64,000 nt of DNA from Herbidospora solisilvae (GCF_009901565.1 NZ_WXEW01000008.1:372001-436000), one strand, 5' to 3'; shown: positions 17,695 to 26,341, counted from the first letter of the stretch. Numbers and translations: made by a program. The notes: generated by a model not told the origin, from the letters alone.

Positions 17695-18720
17695 CCAGGC
17701 GTCGATGTCGGCGATGATCTCCTTGCGGACCGGCTCGGGGGCCGTCGACGACCGGATCGACTGGCGGGCCAGCTCGGCCAGCTCGGCGTCGGAGAAGCCG
17801 TAGACGTCCCGGGCCAGCTCGTACTGCGGCAGCAGCCGCGCCCCGAACAGGAGCGGGTCGTCGGCGCCCAGCGCGATCGGCACCCCGGCCTCGAAGAGCC
17901 TCCTCAGCGGTACGTCCTCCGGACCCCGCGCCACCCCCAGACCCACGTTGGAGAGCGGGCAGACCTCGCAGGTGATCTGCCGGTCGGCCAGCCGCTCCAT
18001 CAGCCGGGGGCTCTCCGCCGCGCGTACGCCGTGACCGACCCGGTCGGCCCCCAGGTCGTCGACGCACTCGGCGACCGAGGCCGCGCCCAGCAGCTCGCCG
18101 CCGTGGGGCACCGCGAGCAGCCCGGCCCGCTTCGCGATCCGGAACGCCGCGTCGAAGTCGCGCGCCCGGCCGCGCCGCTCGTCGTTGGACAACCCGAACC
18201 CGACCACGCCCTTGTCGGCGTACTGCGCGGCCAGCCGGGCCAGGGTGCGGGCGTCGAGCGGATGGCGCGTGCGGTTGGCCGCTACGATCACCGCGACCCC
18301 GACCCCGGTCGCCGCGGACGCCTGCCGGGCCGCGTCGAGCGCCAGCTCCAGCGTCTCGGTCAGCCCGCCGAACTTCGAGGCGTAGCCCGACGGGTCGACC
18401 TGGATCTCCAGCCACCGCGACCCCTCACGGGCCTCGTCCTCGGCCGCCTCGCGGACCAGCCGGTAGACGTCTGAGGGCCGCCGGAGCACCGATCTGGCGA
18501 TGTCGTAGAGCCGCTGGAACCGGAACCAGCCGCGTTCGTCGGTGGCGTGCAGTTGCGGCGGCCAGTCCTGCACCAGGGCGTCGGGCAGGTGCACCCCCTG
18601 CTCGCGGGCGAGCTCGATGAGCGTCGAATGGCGCATCGAGCCGGTGAAGTGCAGGTGGAGATGTGCCTTGGGGAGTGTTTCGAGTGGGCGCCGCATCTCC
18701 ATATCCTGCCGCAACAGCAC
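17683..18720 (-). CDS. add: Adenosine deaminase family hydrolase
   Basis: This 345-residue enzyme should convert adenosine (or a related aminopurine nucleoside) to inosine in purine salvage. Zinc ligands and catalytic residues are visible: His20 and His22 (KAHLHLHFTGS), His206 and Glu209 (VPHGGE), His230 (RVGHGVR) and Asp287-Asp288 (GADDP). GTG 18720 has GAAGGG six bases upstream; ATG 18702 is a possible later start. The opening HLHLHFTGSM, where the classic form has HxHLDG, marks a divergent branch, so the precise substrate is less certain than the fold. Confidence 0.85.
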   Translation of the reverse strand: MLLRQDMEMRRPLETLPKAHLHLHFTGSMRHSTLIELAREQGVHLPDALVQDWPPQLHATDERGWFRFQRLYDIARSVLRRPSDVYRLVREAAEDEAREGSRWLEIQVDPSGYASKFGGLTETLELALDAARQASAATGVGVAVIVAANRTRHPLDARTLARLAAQYADKGVVGFGLSNDERRGRARDFDAAFRIAKRAGLLAVPHGGELLGAASVAECVDDLGADRVGHGVRAAESPRLMERLADRQITCEVCPLSNVGLGVARGPEDVPLRRLFEAGVPIALGADDPLLFGARLLPQYELARDVYGFSDAELAELARQSIRSSTAPEPVRKEIIADIDAWLAN

Positions 18721-18769
18721 TCAACCCTTCACCCGCTTCGCGCGTTGTGGACGAGCGAAAGGGGAGCCC

Positions 18770-19264
18770 ATGACCGATGAAGACGAAGCGGCCTTCGACG
18801 AGTTCGTGGCCGCGCGCAGCACGGCGCTGCTCCGCACCGCGATCCTCGTCTGCGGGGCCAGCGCCCACGACGCCGAGGATCTGGTTCAGGGCGCACTGGA
18901 GAAGGTCTACCGCCACTGGTCCCGCATCCGGGCCGACAACCCGGAGGCCTACGCCAGGAAAGTGGTCGTCAACAGCGCCATCACCCGCTCGCGCCGCCGG
19001 CGCGTGATCCAGGAGATCACGTTCGCCGCGCCGCCCGACACCCCCGTCGACGGCCCCGACCTCGGTCTTCGCGAAGCGATGCTGGCCGAGCTGCGCAAAC
19101 TGCCGGCCCGCATGCGGGCCGTCCTGGTGCTGCGCTACTGGGAGGACCAGTCGGAGGCCGAGACCGCCACCCTGCTCGGCTGCTCGGTCGGCACGGTGAA
19201 GAGCCAGGCGGCGCGGGGGCTCGCCAGAATCCGAGAAGCGATGGTTGAAGGAGTGCCCGCATGA
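18770..19264 (+). CDS. SigE-family ECF sigma factor
   Basis: This is a 164-residue small sigma factor of the actinobacterial SigE type. Region 2 is FDEFVAARSTALLRTAILVCG to DAEDLVQGALEKVYRHW. Region 4 is KLPARMRAVLVLRYWEDQSEAETATLLGCSVGTVKSQAARGLARIRE. ATG 18770 was chosen for the AAAGGGGAG ribosome site just upstream and the family start. The stop overlaps the start of the PASTA-protein gene (ATGA), so the two are translationally coupled. The start of the remnant at 20235 is very similar to this gene. Confidence 0.93.
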   Translation: MTDEDEAAFDEFVAARSTALLRTAILVCGASAHDAEDLVQGALEKVYRHWSRIRADNPEAYARKVVVNSAITRSRRRRVIQEITFAAPPDTPVDGPDLGLREAMLAELRKLPARMRAVLVLRYWEDQSEAETATLLGCSVGTVKSQAARGLARIREAMVEGVPA

Positions 19265-20199
19265 ACGTCGAGGAAGCACTGAAAGAGGCGATGCGCGCCC
19301 AGGTGGGCGAGGTCTACGCCCCGCCGTCGATGGGCAGCGCCGTCCGGCGCCGCCGTCGCCGTTCCCTCGTCCGGTTCCGTACGGCCGGGGCCGTGCTGGT
19401 GACCGCGGCGGTCGCGGTCACCGTCCCCGTCGTGCTGACGAACACCACCCCGTCGGCGGGCCCGGCGAGCGGCGCCTCGGCGCCCGCGATCGCGGTGCCC
19501 GGGATCGTGGTGCCCGACGTGGTCGGCATGAACGCCAAGCAGGCCTACCTGCTGCTGGAGCAGGCCGGCCTGACCCCGATGCTCATGACGCCGGGAGAGG
19601 GCGGCGAAAAGGCCGGCGTGGTCGCGGGCGAGAAGGTGATCATGACCGAGCCCGCCGCGGGAACCGTCGCCGACCCGAAGGCGCTCGTCCAGATCAAGGT
19701 CCCGTGGGTGCCCGCCCCGACCGTCTCCCCGACGGCCCTTCCGGAGGACGAGGGCGGCAAGCCGGAGATCGAGAACCTGGGCGACCTCGGCGACGGCCTG
19801 ACCTGGATGGGCATCCACGTCGGCTACCTTCCCGAGGGCGTGAAGTGGGGCGGCACCTCCTACGTGGGCGGCTTCGGCAAGAAGTCCGCCACCGTGCCCT
19901 ACGTCACCCAGGGCCTGGAGGAGGGCATGTACTCCGTCCAGGTGATCGTCAGTGCCGACCCGCAGCTGCTCCGCCGCGACGGCCAGAAGGTCGGCCCCGC
20001 CACCTGGGTCGACGTCTACGACGAGGGCGGCGGCAAGGGCGACTTCGGCCCGTCGGCCACCCTCACCGCCAGCCGTGAGCTGTCCGGCGACCAGATGGTC
20101 CAGGTGGCGTTCAGCCCCGACTTCAGCGCCTCCCTCGGCGAGGAGCGCGCCCGCACCGAGATCGTCAAGGTGATCGAGGGCATCCGCCCCGAGAAGTAG
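19261..20199 (+). CDS. Membrane protein with one PASTA domain, coupled to SigE-type sigma factor
   Basis: The product is 312 residues. The N-terminus (VEEALKEAMRAQVGEVYAPPS) is followed by an Arg run (29-34), a membrane helix (about 43-61) and an outer part. This part holds one PASTA domain (VPDVVGMNAKQAYLLLEQAGL, about 83-142) and a C-terminal domain of about 145 residues that I do not recognise. PASTA domains bind cell-wall muropeptides or beta-lactams in Ser/Thr kinases and PBPs. With the sigma gene overlapping it, this is a plausible wall-sensing anti-sigma factor; that role is inferred. Confidence 0.8.
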   Translation: MNVEEALKEAMRAQVGEVYAPPSMGSAVRRRRRRSLVRFRTAGAVLVTAAVAVTVPVVLTNTTPSAGPASGASAPAIAVPGIVVPDVVGMNAKQAYLLLEQAGLTPMLMTPGEGGEKAGVVAGEKVIMTEPAAGTVADPKALVQIKVPWVPAPTVSPTALPEDEGGKPEIENLGDLGDGLTWMGIHVGYLPEGVKWGGTSYVGGFGKKSATVPYVTQGLEEGMYSVQVIVSADPQLLRRDGQKVGPATWVDVYDEGGGKGDFGPSATLTASRELSGDQMVQVAFSPDFSASLGEERARTEIVKVIEGIRPEK

Positions 20200-20234
20200 G
20201 CAACCTCCCCCCACGGTCAGGCGTATGTGAGGGC

Positions 20235-20570
20235 ATGACGGGATTCGCGGAATTCGTCGCCGCCCGGGGCGCCGCCCTGCTCCGGACGGCGTATCTCACC
20301 TGCGGGTCCGTCCACGAGGCCGAAGACGTGCTGCAGGCCGCCCTGGAGAAGGCCTGCCGCAACTGGTCCCGGCCCCCGCCGACGACGTCGGGCTGCGCCA
20401 CGTGCCCATGGACGGCCTGCGCACCCTGCTGGGGGAGGAGGCGAAAGTGCTTCGCCGACGACGAGCTTCGCGAGGTGGTCGCCGGCAGCGGGGTTCGCGC
20501 CTCTCAGGACACCCGAGCCCGGCCTCGCGATCGCGGTCATCGTCATGGGCGAGGCCGGCCTGGACTACTA
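20235..20570 (+). pseudogene. Stump of a third SigE-family sigma gene
   Basis: The first 48 or so residues (MTGFAEFVAARGAALLRTAYLTCG to EDVLQAALEKACRNWSR) match the start of the sigma factor at 18770. After about 20375 the homology stops. No region 4 follows, and the frame runs into unrelated sequence and over the aminotransferase gene. A short open stretch in another frame ([26 protein letters not shown], stop at about 20570) may be the tail of the former downstream gene, which would mean an internal deletion joined the two. It is not functional as a sigma factor. Confidence 0.65.
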
Positions 20571-21767
20571 GCGGGCCTCGCCGAAGAGCTTGCCCAGCCG
20601 GGTGACCCCTTCGGCGAGGTCGTCGTCGCCCAGGGCGTAGGAGAGGCGGAAGTACCCCGGCGTGCCGAACGCCTCGCCCGGGACCACCGCGACCTCGGCC
20701 TCCTCCAGCACCAGCTCGGCCAGCTCGACCGAGGACGCCGCCCGGCGTCCCCGGATCTCCTTGCCGATCAGCTCCTTGACCGACGGGTAGACGTAGAAGG
20801 CGCCGAACGGCTCGGGGCAGACCACGCCCGGGATCTCGTTGAGCATCCGGACCATGGTCCGCCGCCGCCGGTCGAACGCGGTCCGCATCTCGGCCACCGC
20901 CGACAGGTCGCCCGACACCGCCGCCAGCGCCGCCGCCTGGGCCACGTTCGACACGTTGGACGTCGAGTGGGACTGCAGGTTGGTGGCGGCCTTCACCACG
21001 TCGGAGGGGCCGATCAGCCACCCCACCCGCCAGCCGGTCATCGCGTAGGTCTTCGCCACGCCGTTCAGCACCACGACCTTGTCGGCCAGCTCGGGGACGG
21101 CCGTCGCGATGCTGGTGAAGGTGGCGGAGCCGTACACGAGATGCTCGTAGATCTCGTCGGTCACGACCCACAGGTCGTGCTCGACCGCCCAGCGGCCGAT
21201 CGCCTCGACCTGCTCGGGGGAGTAGACCGCCCCCGTGGGGTTGGACGGCGACACGAACAGCAGCGCCTTGGTCCGGTCGGTCCGGGCCGCCTCCAGCTGC
21301 TCCACCGACGCCAGATAGCCGCTGTCCTCGTCGGTGACCACGTCGACCTGGACGCCCCCGGCCAGCTTGATCGCCTCGGGGTAGGTGGTCCAGTAGGGCG
21401 CCACGACCAGCACCTCGTCACCCGGGTCGAGCAGCGTCGCGAAGACCGCGTAGACGGCGTGCTTGCCGCCGTTGGTGATCAGCACCCGGCCCGCGTCGAC
21501 CTCGAACCCCGAGTCGCGCAGCGTCTTGGCCGCGATGGCCTGCTTCAGCTCCGGCAGCCCTCCCGGCGGCGTGTACTTGTGGAACCGGTCCTCCGCGCAG
21601 GCCGCCACGGCCGCCTCGACGATGTAGCCGGGCGTCGGGAAGTCGGGCTCCCCGGCGCCGAACCCGATCACGGGCCGGCCGGCGGCCTTCATCGCCTTCG
21701 CCCTGGCGTCGACGGCGAGGGTGGCTGACTCGGAAATGGCGGCGACACGCGCGGAGATTCGGCTCAT
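20568..21767 (-). CDS. Aspartate aminotransferase-like PLP enzyme (class I)
   Basis: About 399 residues from ATG 21767; an in-frame GTG lies 6 bp upstream. It transfers an amino group between aspartate and 2-oxoglutarate and makes precursors for amino-acid synthesis. The PLP lysine is in [17 protein letters not shown] (about residue 239 from this start). [21 protein letters not shown] and [12 protein letters not shown] are the other class I signatures. Length and motifs are typical of the actinobacterial AspC/AspB group. It lies head to head with the tRNA-Trp promoter region. Confidence 0.9.
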   Translation of the reverse strand: MSRISARVAAISESATLAVDARAKAMKAAGRPVIGFGAGEPDFPTPGYIVEAAVAACAEDRFHKYTPPGGLPELKQAIAAKTLRDSGFEVDAGRVLITNGGKHAVYAVFATLLDPGDEVLVVAPYWTTYPEAIKLAGGVQVDVVTDEDSGYLASVEQLEAARTDRTKALLFVSPSNPTGAVYSPEQVEAIGRWAVEHDLWVVTDEIYEHLVYGSATFTSIATAVPELADKVVVLNGVAKTYAMTGWRVGWLIGPSDVVKAATNLQSHSTSNVSNVAQAAALAAVSGDLSAVAEMRTAFDRRRRTMVRMLNEIPGVVCPEPFGAFYVYPSVKELIGKEIRGRRAASSVELAELVLEEAEVAVVPGEAFGTPGYFRLSYALGDDDLAEGVTRLGKLFGEAR

Positions 21768-21908
21768 GCGCACATGTTTTCAGACGGGTATCCGGCCCCC
21801 CCGCCATATCCACGATGCGGACGGTGCCGCTGACCTGCGCGGTCGTACTGGTTCGACGAAGTGACCGAACCTGCGTACACTTCCACGTCTAGTGGCCCAC
21901 AACGGCGG

Positions 21909-21937
21909 TGAACAGTTCGCCTGTTCTCCTGTAGTGT
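21909..21937 (+). promoter_or_regulatory. Promoter for tRNA-Trp (and probably secE-nusG)
   Basis: TGAACA (21909-21914) and TAGTGT (21932-21937) are separated by exactly 17 bp. Transcription would begin about 8 bp before the tRNA. A second TACACT (21876) with TCGACG 17 bp upstream may be an additional promoter. GAACAG/CTGTTC forms a short inverted repeat over the -35 region. Confidence 0.55.
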
Positions 21938-21949
21938 GGTGCACGGCTT

Positions 21950-22022
21950 AGGGCACTAGCGCAATTGGTAGCGCACCGGTCTCCAAAACCGGCGGTTGGG
22001 GGTTCGAGTCCCTCGTGCCCTG
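21950..22022 (+). tRNA. tRNA-Trp (anticodon CCA)
   Basis: The acceptor arms AGGGCAC and GTGCCCT pair perfectly, the D-arm is GCGCAATTGGTAGCGC, the anticodon stem CCGGT/ACCGG encloses loop CTCCAAA, and the T-arm carries GGTTCGAGTCC. The anticodon is at 21983-21985. The 3' CCA is not encoded, as is common in actinobacteria. The secE gene starts about 70 bp downstream, so a shared transcript is likely. Confidence 0.96.
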
Positions 22023-22094
22023 CGGAGTGCGGTCCGCGCACTAAGGGCGTATGAGCCGCCGGTTGCGATGGACACGACGGATCAGGTGAGGACT

Positions 22095-22349
22095 GTGGCG
22101 ATCGACACGCGCGGCGAGGCCGCGGCTCAGCCGGAAAAGCCGAGTGGCGAGAAGAAGGCCAAGCGCACCACCCCTGCCCTTTTCTATCGGCAGGCAGTAG
22201 CGGAGCTCCGCAAGGTCATCTGGCCTACGCGCAAGGAGCTGATCAACTACACCATCGTGGTCCTCGTTTTCTGCCTGATCATGGTCGGAATCGTGTCCGC
22301 ACTAGACTTCCTTTTGACGCAGGGTGTGCTGGCGGTCTTCGGTTCCTGA
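22095..22349 (+). CDS. secE: Preprotein translocase subunit SecE
   Basis: An 84-residue small membrane subunit that clamps the SecY channel. The cytoplasmic amphipathic helix (RQAVAELRKVIWPTRKELINY) and single membrane helix (TIVVLVFCLIMVGIVSALDFLL) are both present, and the charged N-terminal part is usual in actinobacteria. GTG 22095 was chosen because AGGTGAGG lies just upstream; ATG 22068 would add nine residues but has no ribosome site. nusG follows after 44 bp. Confidence 0.93.
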   Translation: MAIDTRGEAAAQPEKPSGEKKAKRTTPALFYRQAVAELRKVIWPTRKELINYTIVVLVFCLIMVGIVSALDFLLTQGVLAVFGS

Positions 22350-22393
22350 CCCGCCCAGCACAGTAAAACCCGACGGAAAGAGGAATAGCCATC

Positions 22394-23161
22394 GTGTCCG
22401 AGTCCCCGCTGCCGGCCGACGACTCCCGCGACGAGTGGGACGACGAGGCCGTTGAAGAGGTCGACGAGGCCGCTGACGACGCTGCGGAAGCCGACGAGGC
22501 CACCGATGTCAAGGCTTCCGCCGCCGACTCAGACGACGAGAACGTCGACGAAGACGGCGACATCCTCCCCGACGTCGACCCCGTCGAGGAGTTCAAGCGC
22601 CAACTCCGCGGCCAGCTCGGCGAGTGGTATGTGATCCACTCCTACGCCGGCTACGAGAACCGCGTGAAGCAGAACATCGAGAGCCGCACCGGCAGCCTCA
22701 ACATGGAGGACTACATCTTCCAGGTCGAGGTGCCGACCCACACGGTGACCGAGTTCAAGGGCGGCAAGAAGACCCCGATCAAGGAGCGCGTGCTGCCGGG
22801 CTACGTCCTGGTCCGCATGGAGCTCACCGACGAGTCCTGGGCCGCGGTCCGCAACACCCCGGGTGTCACCGGATTCGTGGGCCTGTCCAACAAGCCCAGC
22901 CCGCTGAACCTCGACGAGGTCGCCAAGCTGCTGGCGCCCGAGCCGACCGAAGAGGTCAAGAAGGCCGCCACCAAGTCGGCCGCCTCGACCGTCGAGTTCG
23001 AGATCGGCGAGTCGGTCACCGTCATGGACGGCCCGTTCGCCACGCTCCCGGCCTCGGTCAGCGAGATCAGCCCCGAGTCGCAGAAGCTCAAGGTGCTGGT
23101 GTCGATCTTCGGTCGCGAGACCCCCGTTGAGCTGTCGTTCAACCAGGTCTCGAAGATCTGA
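22394..23161 (+). CDS. nusG: Transcription elongation/antitermination factor NusG
   Basis: This 255-residue protein binds RNA polymerase and couples it to Rho or to the leading ribosome. Residues 1-75 are an Asp/Glu-rich extension typical of actinobacterial NusG. The NGN domain starts at [19 protein letters not shown] and includes [17 protein letters not shown] and [10 protein letters not shown]. The C-terminal KOW domain is [18 protein letters not shown] to FNQVSKI. The start is GTG. Confidence 0.95.
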   Translation: MSESPLPADDSRDEWDDEAVEEVDEAADDAAEADEATDVKASAADSDDENVDEDGDILPDVDPVEEFKRQLRGQLGEWYVIHSYAGYENRVKQNIESRTGSLNMEDYIFQVEVPTHTVTEFKGGKKTPIKERVLPGYVLVRMELTDESWAAVRNTPGVTGFVGLSNKPSPLNLDEVAKLLAPEPTEEVKKAATKSAASTVEFEIGESVTVMDGPFATLPASVSEISPESQKLKVLVSIFGRETPVELSFNQVSKI

Positions 23162-23171
23162 GGCGGTCGCC

Positions 23172-23218
23172 TACAATTAGACGTTCGGCTAGAGCCGCTC
23201 CTTCGCGAAGGGCGGCTC
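23172..23218 (+). promoter_or_regulatory. Possible rplK promoter -10 and leader hairpin
   Basis: TACAAT (23172-23177) is a near-perfect -10, though the -35 region (inside the nusG end) is weak. A hairpin GAGCCGC...GCGGCTC (23192-23218) with an UUCG-like tip follows in the 124-bp gap before rplK. It could be a partial terminator of nusG or the L1 autoregulatory site expected for rplK-rplA mRNA; sequence alone does not decide. Confidence 0.4.
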
Positions 23219-23285
23219 GCCGACATGTTCCCCCTCCGATTCGCCGGGGGAACGCTTCATCGAATAACAGGACCCGGAGAGAGTC

Positions 23286-23717
23286 ATGCCTCCCAAGAAG
23301 AAGATCGCGGCGTTGGTGAAGGTCCAGCTTCCCGCTGGCCAGGCCACCCCCGCCCCGCCGGTCGGTACCGCCCTCGGTCCCCACGGCGTCAACATCATGG
23401 AGTTCGTCAAGCAGTACAACGCTGCGACGGAGTCCCAGCGGGGCAACATCATCCCCGTCGAGATCACCATCTTCGAAGACCGCACCTTCCAGTTCGTCAC
23501 CAAGACGCCCCCGGCGCCCGAACTGATCAAGAAGGCCCTCGGTCTGAAGAGCGGCTCGAACAACCCGCTGAAGACCAAGGTCGGCCAGCTCTCCAAGGAG
23601 CAGCTGCGCGCCATCGCCGAGCAGAAGATGCCCGACCTGAACGCCAACGACATCGAGATGGCCGAGCGCATCATCGCCGGCACCGCCCGTTCGATGGGCA
23701 TCACGATCGCCGAGTAA
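23286..23717 (+). CDS. rplK: 50S ribosomal protein L11
   Basis: 143 residues, the family's usual length. L11 with 23S rRNA forms the GTPase-associated stalk base. The N-terminal domain has [22 protein letters not shown], with the two prolines touched by thiostrepton. The C-terminal rRNA-binding domain ends [11 protein letters not shown] ribosome site (CGGAGAGAG) precedes ATG 23286. The rplA gene follows only after an unusually long, structured gap. Confidence 0.97.
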   Translation: MPPKKKIAALVKVQLPAGQATPAPPVGTALGPHGVNIMEFVKQYNAATESQRGNIIPVEITIFEDRTFQFVTKTPPAPELIKKALGLKSGSNNPLKTKVGQLSKEQLRAIAEQKMPDLNANDIEMAERIIAGTARSMGITIAE

Positions 23718-23732
23718 TCCCGCGAGGGAGCG

Positions 23733-23832
23733 CCGGTTTCTGGACTGAGGAGCGCAGGGGAGCGCAGCGACCCGGAGCGACGAGGGAAGAAACCGGATCA
23801 CAGCGACCGAGCCGCCGTGCCGAAGGCGCGGC
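23733..23832 (+). repeat. Structured intergenic element, copy 1 (rplK-rplA gap)
   Basis: Stem CCGGTTTCT (23733-23741) pairs perfectly with AGAAACCGG (23788-23796) around a 46-nt core. A second hairpin GCCGTGCC-GAA-GGCGCGGC (23814-23832) follows. The core differs at only 2 of 46 positions from the copy in the rplW-rplB gap. The stems differ in sequence but keep pairing, which indicates a conserved RNA or DNA secondary structure. Function unknown. Confidence 0.85.
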
Positions 23833-23897
23833 AATTGTCCACAGTGGAAGGGTCGAGCGCGGCCCGCACCACGAACTCCCTCTCAGGAGAGATCGCA

Positions 23898-24611
23898 GTG
23901 AAGCGCAGCAAGAGCTGGAAGAACGCGGCCGCTCAGGTCGACCGCGACGCCCTGCTGGCCCCCATCGAAGGGGTCCGCCTGGCGAAGAAGACCGCGACCA
24001 CCAAGTTCGACGCCACCGTCGAGGTCGCCCTGCGTCTGGGCGTCGACCCGCGCAAGGCCGACCAGATGGTCCGCGGCACCGTCAACCTCCCGCACGGCAC
24101 CGGTAAGACCGCCCGGGTCCTGGTCTTCGCGACCGGTGACCGTGCCGAGGAGGCGCGCGCCGCCGGTGCCGACATCGTCGGCGCCGACGAGCTGATCGAC
24201 GAGGTCGCCAAGGGCCGCCTCGACTTCGACGCGGTCGTGGCCACGCCCGACCTCATGGGCAAGGTCGGCCGCCTGGGCCGCGTGCTCGGTCCCCGTGGCC
24301 TCATGCCCAACCCGAAGACCGGCACCGTCACCCCGGCCGTCGGCAAGGCCGTCACCGACATCAAGGGCGGCAAGATCGAGTTCCGCGTGGACCGTCACGC
24401 GAACCTCCACTTCATCATCGGCAAGGCGTCCTTCGACGAGCGTCAGCTCCTCGAGAACTACGCCGCCGCCCTCGACGAGGTGCTGCGTCTCAAGCCGTCG
24501 GCCGCCAAGGGCCGCTACCTCAAGAAGGTCACCTTCGCGACGTCGATGGGCCCCGGCATCCCGGTCGACCCCAACGTCACCCGCGGGATGACCGCCGAGA
24601 TCGACGCCTGA
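23898..24611 (+). CDS. rplA: 50S ribosomal protein L1
   Basis: 237 residues from GTG 23898, chosen for the AGGAGAG ribosome site and the family start ([16 protein letters not shown]). L1 binds 23S rRNA at the mobile stalk next to the E site and, in many bacteria, represses its own rplKA m[24 protein letters not shown] is the L1 signature. An upstream in-frame ATG would add about 27 non-homologous residues from the structured gap and is rejected. Confidence 0.95.
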   Translation: MKRSKSWKNAAAQVDRDALLAPIEGVRLAKKTATTKFDATVEVALRLGVDPRKADQMVRGTVNLPHGTGKTARVLVFATGDRAEEARAAGADIVGADELIDEVAKGRLDFDAVVATPDLMGKVGRLGRVLGPRGLMPNPKTGTVTPAVGKAVTDIKGGKIEFRVDRHANLHFIIGKASFDERQLLENYAAALDEVLRLKPSAAKGRYLKKVTFATSMGPGIPVDPNVTRGMTAEIDA

Positions 24612-24639
24612 TCCACTGCTTGGCCGATCAGGCCTACCC

Positions 24640-24668
24640 AACCCCCGTCCGGGTACCGGACGGGGGTT
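24640..24668 (+). terminator. Intrinsic terminator after rplA
   Basis: A perfect 13-bp stem (AACCCCCGTCCGG with its complement) encloses loop GTA and is followed by GTGTCTTTTCT. It ends the rplK-rplA transcript 29 bp after the rplA stop. Confidence 0.88.
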
Positions 24669-24753
24669 GTGTCTTTTCTGTGCGAATCCTGAGGACAGGA
24701 ACGCGCGCCAGAACGGCCCCACGTAGGCTCGGGCCGACGAAGGGATTGACAAG

Positions 24754-25575
24754 ATGCGCAGATTCTTAGTGGCCGCCGGGGTCGTCGCCGCCCTGGCGGT
24801 GGCCGGTTGCGGGACCACGACTGCCCAGCCGCTGGGGGACGTCAAGCTCTCCGCCGCCGAGGCCATTCAGCAGACGGCACAGAAGGCCGAGTCGATCGAC
24901 TCCTACAGCGCCGACATCGTGCTCGACTTCGCCGACCCCAAGGGCCAGAAGGGCAGCGTCCAGGGCAGCATGCTGTTCCAGCAGAAGCCCACCCTCGCCT
25001 CCGACGTGACCCTGAGCCAGGTGTCCTTCGGCGGTCAGACCGTGCCGGGCGGGTTGCGGGTGATCCTGGCCGACGAGGTCGCCTACGTGAAGATGGACAT
25101 GCTCAAGACCCTCCTCGGCACCGACAAGCCGTGGGTGAAGGTCGACCTCAAGGAGGTCGGGGGCGCAGAAGCCGCCGGGCAGTTCCTCGACCAGGCCCAG
25201 CAGATCGACCTGAAGACGAGCGTCACGCTGCTGACGGCGTCCAAGGACGTCAAGGCCGTCGGCACCGAGTCGGTGAACGGGGTCGACACCACCCACTACT
25301 CGGGCAGCTTCCCCGCCGACGCGGCCGTGCTGCTGCTGCCCAAGGAGACCCAGGAGCGGGTCAAGGGCCAGCTCGCCTCGCTGAAGAACGTGAAGTTCGA
25401 CGCCTGGATCGACGCCGACGGGCTGCCGCGCAAGATCGGCCTCAACGGCGCCGAGAGCGGTGCCAGCTTCTCCGCCACCCTGCTGTTCAAGTCGTTCAAC
25501 GAGCAGCTTCAGATCGCCGCGCCGGCCGCCGACCAGGTCGGCGAGCTGCCCAAGAACATGCCCGTGGGCGGCTGA
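24754..25575 (+). CDS. Secreted lipoprotein, LppX/LprAFG-like
   Basis: 273 residues with a lipoprotein signal peptide: Arg-Arg, hydrophobic stretch and lipobox VAGC, giving lipidated Cys19. The mature part (SAAEAIQQTAQKAESIDSYSADIVL, then TPWVK-like WVKVDL and FDAWIDADGLPRKIGL) fits the LppX_LprAFG beta-sandwich family. Members of that family in mycobacteria carry lipids across the envelope. It sits alone between the rplKA terminator and the L10 leader. The lipid ligand is unknown. Confidence 0.8.
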   Translation: MRRFLVAAGVVAALAVAGCGTTTAQPLGDVKLSAAEAIQQTAQKAESIDSYSADIVLDFADPKGQKGSVQGSMLFQQKPTLASDVTLSQVSFGGQTVPGGLRVILADEVAYVKMDMLKTLLGTDKPWVKVDLKEVGGAEAAGQFLDQAQQIDLKTSVTLLTASKDVKAVGTESVNGVDTTHYSGSFPADAAVLLLPKETQERVKGQLASLKNVKFDAWIDADGLPRKIGLNGAESGASFSATLLFKSFNEQLQIAAPAADQVGELPKNMPVGG

Positions 25576-25576
25576 T

Positions 25577-25605
25577 TTGGTGTTGCGGGCTTGACACCGT
25601 ACTCT
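25577..25605 (+). promoter_or_regulatory. Candidate promoter for rplJ-rplL
   Basis: TTGGTG (25577-25582), a 17-bp spacer and TACTCT (25600-25605) would start transcription at about 25612, which is where the L10 leader homology begins. A TTGACA at 25591 has no matching -10. Confidence 0.5.
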
Positions 25606-25610
25606 TAGTC

Positions 25611-25816
25611 CTGCCAAAGACCGCCGGTCGTCTCCGGGTGCCTATCCCGGTGACCGAAGGTCCCACGTTTGTGGGCGACCCGCGCAGGTGTGACTTGAGA
25701 GCCTCTGACAAGCCTTTTCTGGAGCTTGCTGAGAGCCCCGTGCGCCCTGCGCCCGGGGCTCGTCTGTTTTCTTGGGGCCTTCATCCCTTCCGGCGGCGAC
25801 ATCTGGAAGGAGGCCC
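25611..25816 (+). promoter_or_regulatory. Ribosomal L10 leader (L10/L12 autoregulatory element)
   Basis: The leader opens with CTGCCAAAGACCGCCGGTCG and includes GGTGACCGAAGG and GCGCAGGTGTGAC, resembling known actinobacterial L10 leaders, where the L10-L12 complex binds a kink-turn. Near its end a strong hairpin GAGCCCCG...CGGGGCTC (25733-25761) is followed by GTCTGTTTTCTT, an intrinsic terminator. This suggests regulation by attenuation before rplJ. Confidence 0.75.
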
Positions 25817-26341
25817 ATGGCGAAGACGGAGAAGGCCGGCGCGGTCGACGAACTCAAGGCTGAGTTCGACGGCAGCAGCGCCGCCGTTCTGACCGAATAC
25901 CGCGGGCTCACCGTCGCCCAGCTCAAGCAGCTGCGCGTCTCTCTCGGTGGGCATGCGAAGTTCGCCGTGGCGAAGAACACGCTGGCCAAGATCGCGGCGA
26001 ACAACGCCGGGATCACGGTCCTCGACGACCTGCTCTACGGCCCGACCGCGATCGCGTTCGTCAAGGGCGACGTGGTGGAGGCCGCCAAGGGTCTGCGTGA
26101 GTTCGCCAAGGCCAACCCCCTTCTGGTGATCAAGGGCGGTGTCGTCGACGGCAAGTCGATGACGCCCGCCGAGATCTCCAAGCTCGCTGACCTCGAGTCG
26201 CGTGAGGTGCTCCTCGCGAAGCTGGCCGGCGCCCTGAAGGCCAAGCAGTCCACGGCTGCCGCCACCTTCGCCGCGCTGCCCACGCAGATGGCTCGTCTGG
26301 CCGAAGCTCTGCGCGCCAAGCGCGAGGAGTCCGGAGAGTAA
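25817..26341 (+). CDS. rplJ: 50S ribosomal protein L10
   Basis: 174 residues. L10 anchors the L7/L12 dimers to the ribosomal stalk. The N-terminal rRNA/L11-binding domain contains [25 protein letters not shown] and [12 protein letters not shown]. The C-terminal helix that binds L12 is [24 protein letters not shown] lies 3 nt before ATG 25817. The L10 leader upstream should control it together with rplL. Confidence 0.97.
   Translation: MAKTEKAGAVDELKAEFDGSSAAVLTEYRGLTVAQLKQLRVSLGGHAKFAVAKNTLAKIAANNAGITVLDDLLYGPTAIAFVKGDVVEAAKGLREFAKANPLLVIKGGVVDGKSMTPAEISKLADLESREVLLAKLAGALKAKQSTAAATFAALPTQMARLAEALRAKREESGE

Noticed and set aside
20235-21728. A 497-residue plus-strand frame starting at the sigma stump
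   Set aside because: Only the first 48 or so residues resemble a sigma factor; the rest is antisense to the aminotransferase.
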